7,048 nucleotides of DNA. Source: Candidatus Poribacteria bacterium. Its GTDB lineage: Bacteria; Poribacteria; DTPJ01. Numbering within the stretch: the first letter of the stretch is position 1; every line of letters begins with the position of its first letter. The position numbers and the translations under genes are program-made. The stretch is taken from assembly GCA_011334435.1 (NCBI GenBank), contig DTPJ01000467.1:1-7048 (forward strand). Direction: 5' to 3'. The notes under the pieces were generated by a model. It was not told the DNA's origin. It was given only the letters and a program-made list of their open reading frames with translations, and searched no databases. This document shows, piece by piece, positions 6,769 to 7,048 of the stretch.

Positions 6769-6810
6769 GGACTTATGAGTCCATAATTATGGACTAGGGA
6801 CGATCCCCTA
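6769..6810 (-). promoter_or_regulatory. Structured rpsF leader with alternative hairpins
   Basis: In the transcript, three elements follow each other. First is the hairpin UAGGGG-AUCG-UCCCUA (6810-6795). Second is a perfect 18-base palindrome AGUCCAUAAUUAUGGACU (6795-6778) that can fold with an AAUU loop. Third is a second AGUCC (6773-6769) that can instead pair with the same GGACU (6782-6778) around a CAUA loop, right next to the Shine-Dalgarno. The two GGACU pairings exclude each other, and UCCCU of the first hairpin can also pair with AGGGA of the ribosome binding site. S6:S18 complexes are known to bind rpsF leaders in other bacteria. I see no CCG trinucleotide of the kind expected for that RNA motif here, so that link is only an inference. 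Confidence 0.6.
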
Positions 6811-6845
6811 AATATTTAATAAACTTTTGCACGATAAAGGCATAT

Positions 6846-6851
6846 ATTATA
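6846..6851 (-). promoter_or_regulatory. Possible second -10 element in the rpsF leader
   Basis: A second exact TATAAT follows TTGAGT with a 15-bp gap, shorter than the preferred 16-18. It could be a weak downstream promoter for the ribosomal operon. The surrounding sequence is so AT-rich that chance is likely. Confidence 0.25.
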
Positions 6852-6884
6852 ATATACCAATAATGAACTCAAATCATCTATATT

Positions 6885-6913
6885 ATTATACCATCATATA
6901 TTCAATAGGTCAA
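6885..6913 (-). promoter_or_regulatory. Sigma-70-type promoter of the rpsF operon
   Basis: The -35 element TTGACC (6913-6908) matches the consensus at five of six positions. The spacer is exactly 17 bp. The -10 element TATAAT (6890-6885) is perfect and is preceded by TGG, an extended -10. Start of transcription is expected near 6878, giving a leader of about 125-130 nt before rpsF. The DNA upstream is AT-rich and could act as an UP-element. A promoter this close to consensus suits a ribosomal protein operon. Confidence 0.85.
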
Positions 6914-7048
6914 GAATAAGATTTCCTGATTCACCCTCAGTTTTTAAAGGATACAAAAATGATATGTGTTTAAATGATAGATATGTAAGAAACTCTTGAA
7001 AAATAAACAAAAAATAGCATATCTTTATAAGTATTTTCTATATCTTTA
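6914..7048. other. AT-rich non-coding DNA upstream of the rpsF promoter
   Basis: No coding frame, RNA gene or convincing terminator is visible on either strand. There are scattered A/T runs and one weak 4-bp inverted repeat (CTGA...TCAG near 6927-6941) followed by five T on the plus strand, too short to call a terminator. The stretch may include upstream promoter elements or the tail of a neighbouring intergenic region. Confidence 0.6.

Noticed and set aside
6927..6945. Possible plus-strand terminator CTGA...TCAG followed by five T
   Set aside because: The stem is only 4 bp and AT/GC-mixed, too weak for intrinsic termination.

Overview
The window is a compact, AT-rich block of bacterial core genes, all on the minus strand. 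Transcription therefore runs from the high-coordinate end to the low-coordinate end. The organism is a diderm (Gram-negative-type) bacterium, because the block contains an Mla/MCE lipid-transport module: MlaE permease, MlaF ATPase and an MlaD-like MCE protein. The order rpsF-ssb-rpsR-rplI-dnaB is a widespread ancestral arrangement. Together with low GC and the E-F-D order of the mla genes, it fits many non-gammaproteobacterial diderms (deltaproteobacterial, Nitrospirota-like or candidate phyla). The sequence alone does not let me name a taxon.

Layout in order of transcription: an AT-rich non-coding region (6751-7048) holds an almost consensus sigma-70-type promoter (TTGACC, 17-bp spacer, TGG-TATAAT) and a leader of about 125 nt. 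The leader has hairpins with mutually exclusive pairings next to the rpsF ribosome binding site. Then come rpsF (ribosomal protein S6, with an unusual long acidic tail), ssb, rpsR (S18, zinc-ribbon-type Cys pairs), rplI (L9) and dnaB (replicative helicase). A 92-nt gap with a hairpin just after the dnaB stop follows. Next are mlaE (apparently frameshifted by one base near its N-terminus), mlaF, mlaD, and the first 133 codons of radA, which runs off the low-coordinate end.

How the genes work together: S6 and S18 bind each other in the 30S platform and are known in other bacteria to regulate the rpsF transcript. SSB, DnaB and RadA act on single-stranded DNA at replication forks and in recombination. 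MlaE, MlaF and MlaD form an inner-membrane ABC complex that moves phospholipids between the two membranes. The spacing (2 nt mlaE-mlaF, 9 nt mlaF-mlaD, 1 nt mlaD-radA, 11 nt rplI-dnaB) supports cotranscription in at least two tight blocks: rpsF to dnaB, and mlaE to radA.

I see no mobile element, CRISPR array, RNA gene or new defence-like system. The points worth a second look are the rpsF leader, the genetically encoded acidic tail of S6, the mlaE frameshift, the beta-rich C-terminal extension of the MCE protein, and the placement of a lipid-transport cassette between two DNA-metabolism genes.
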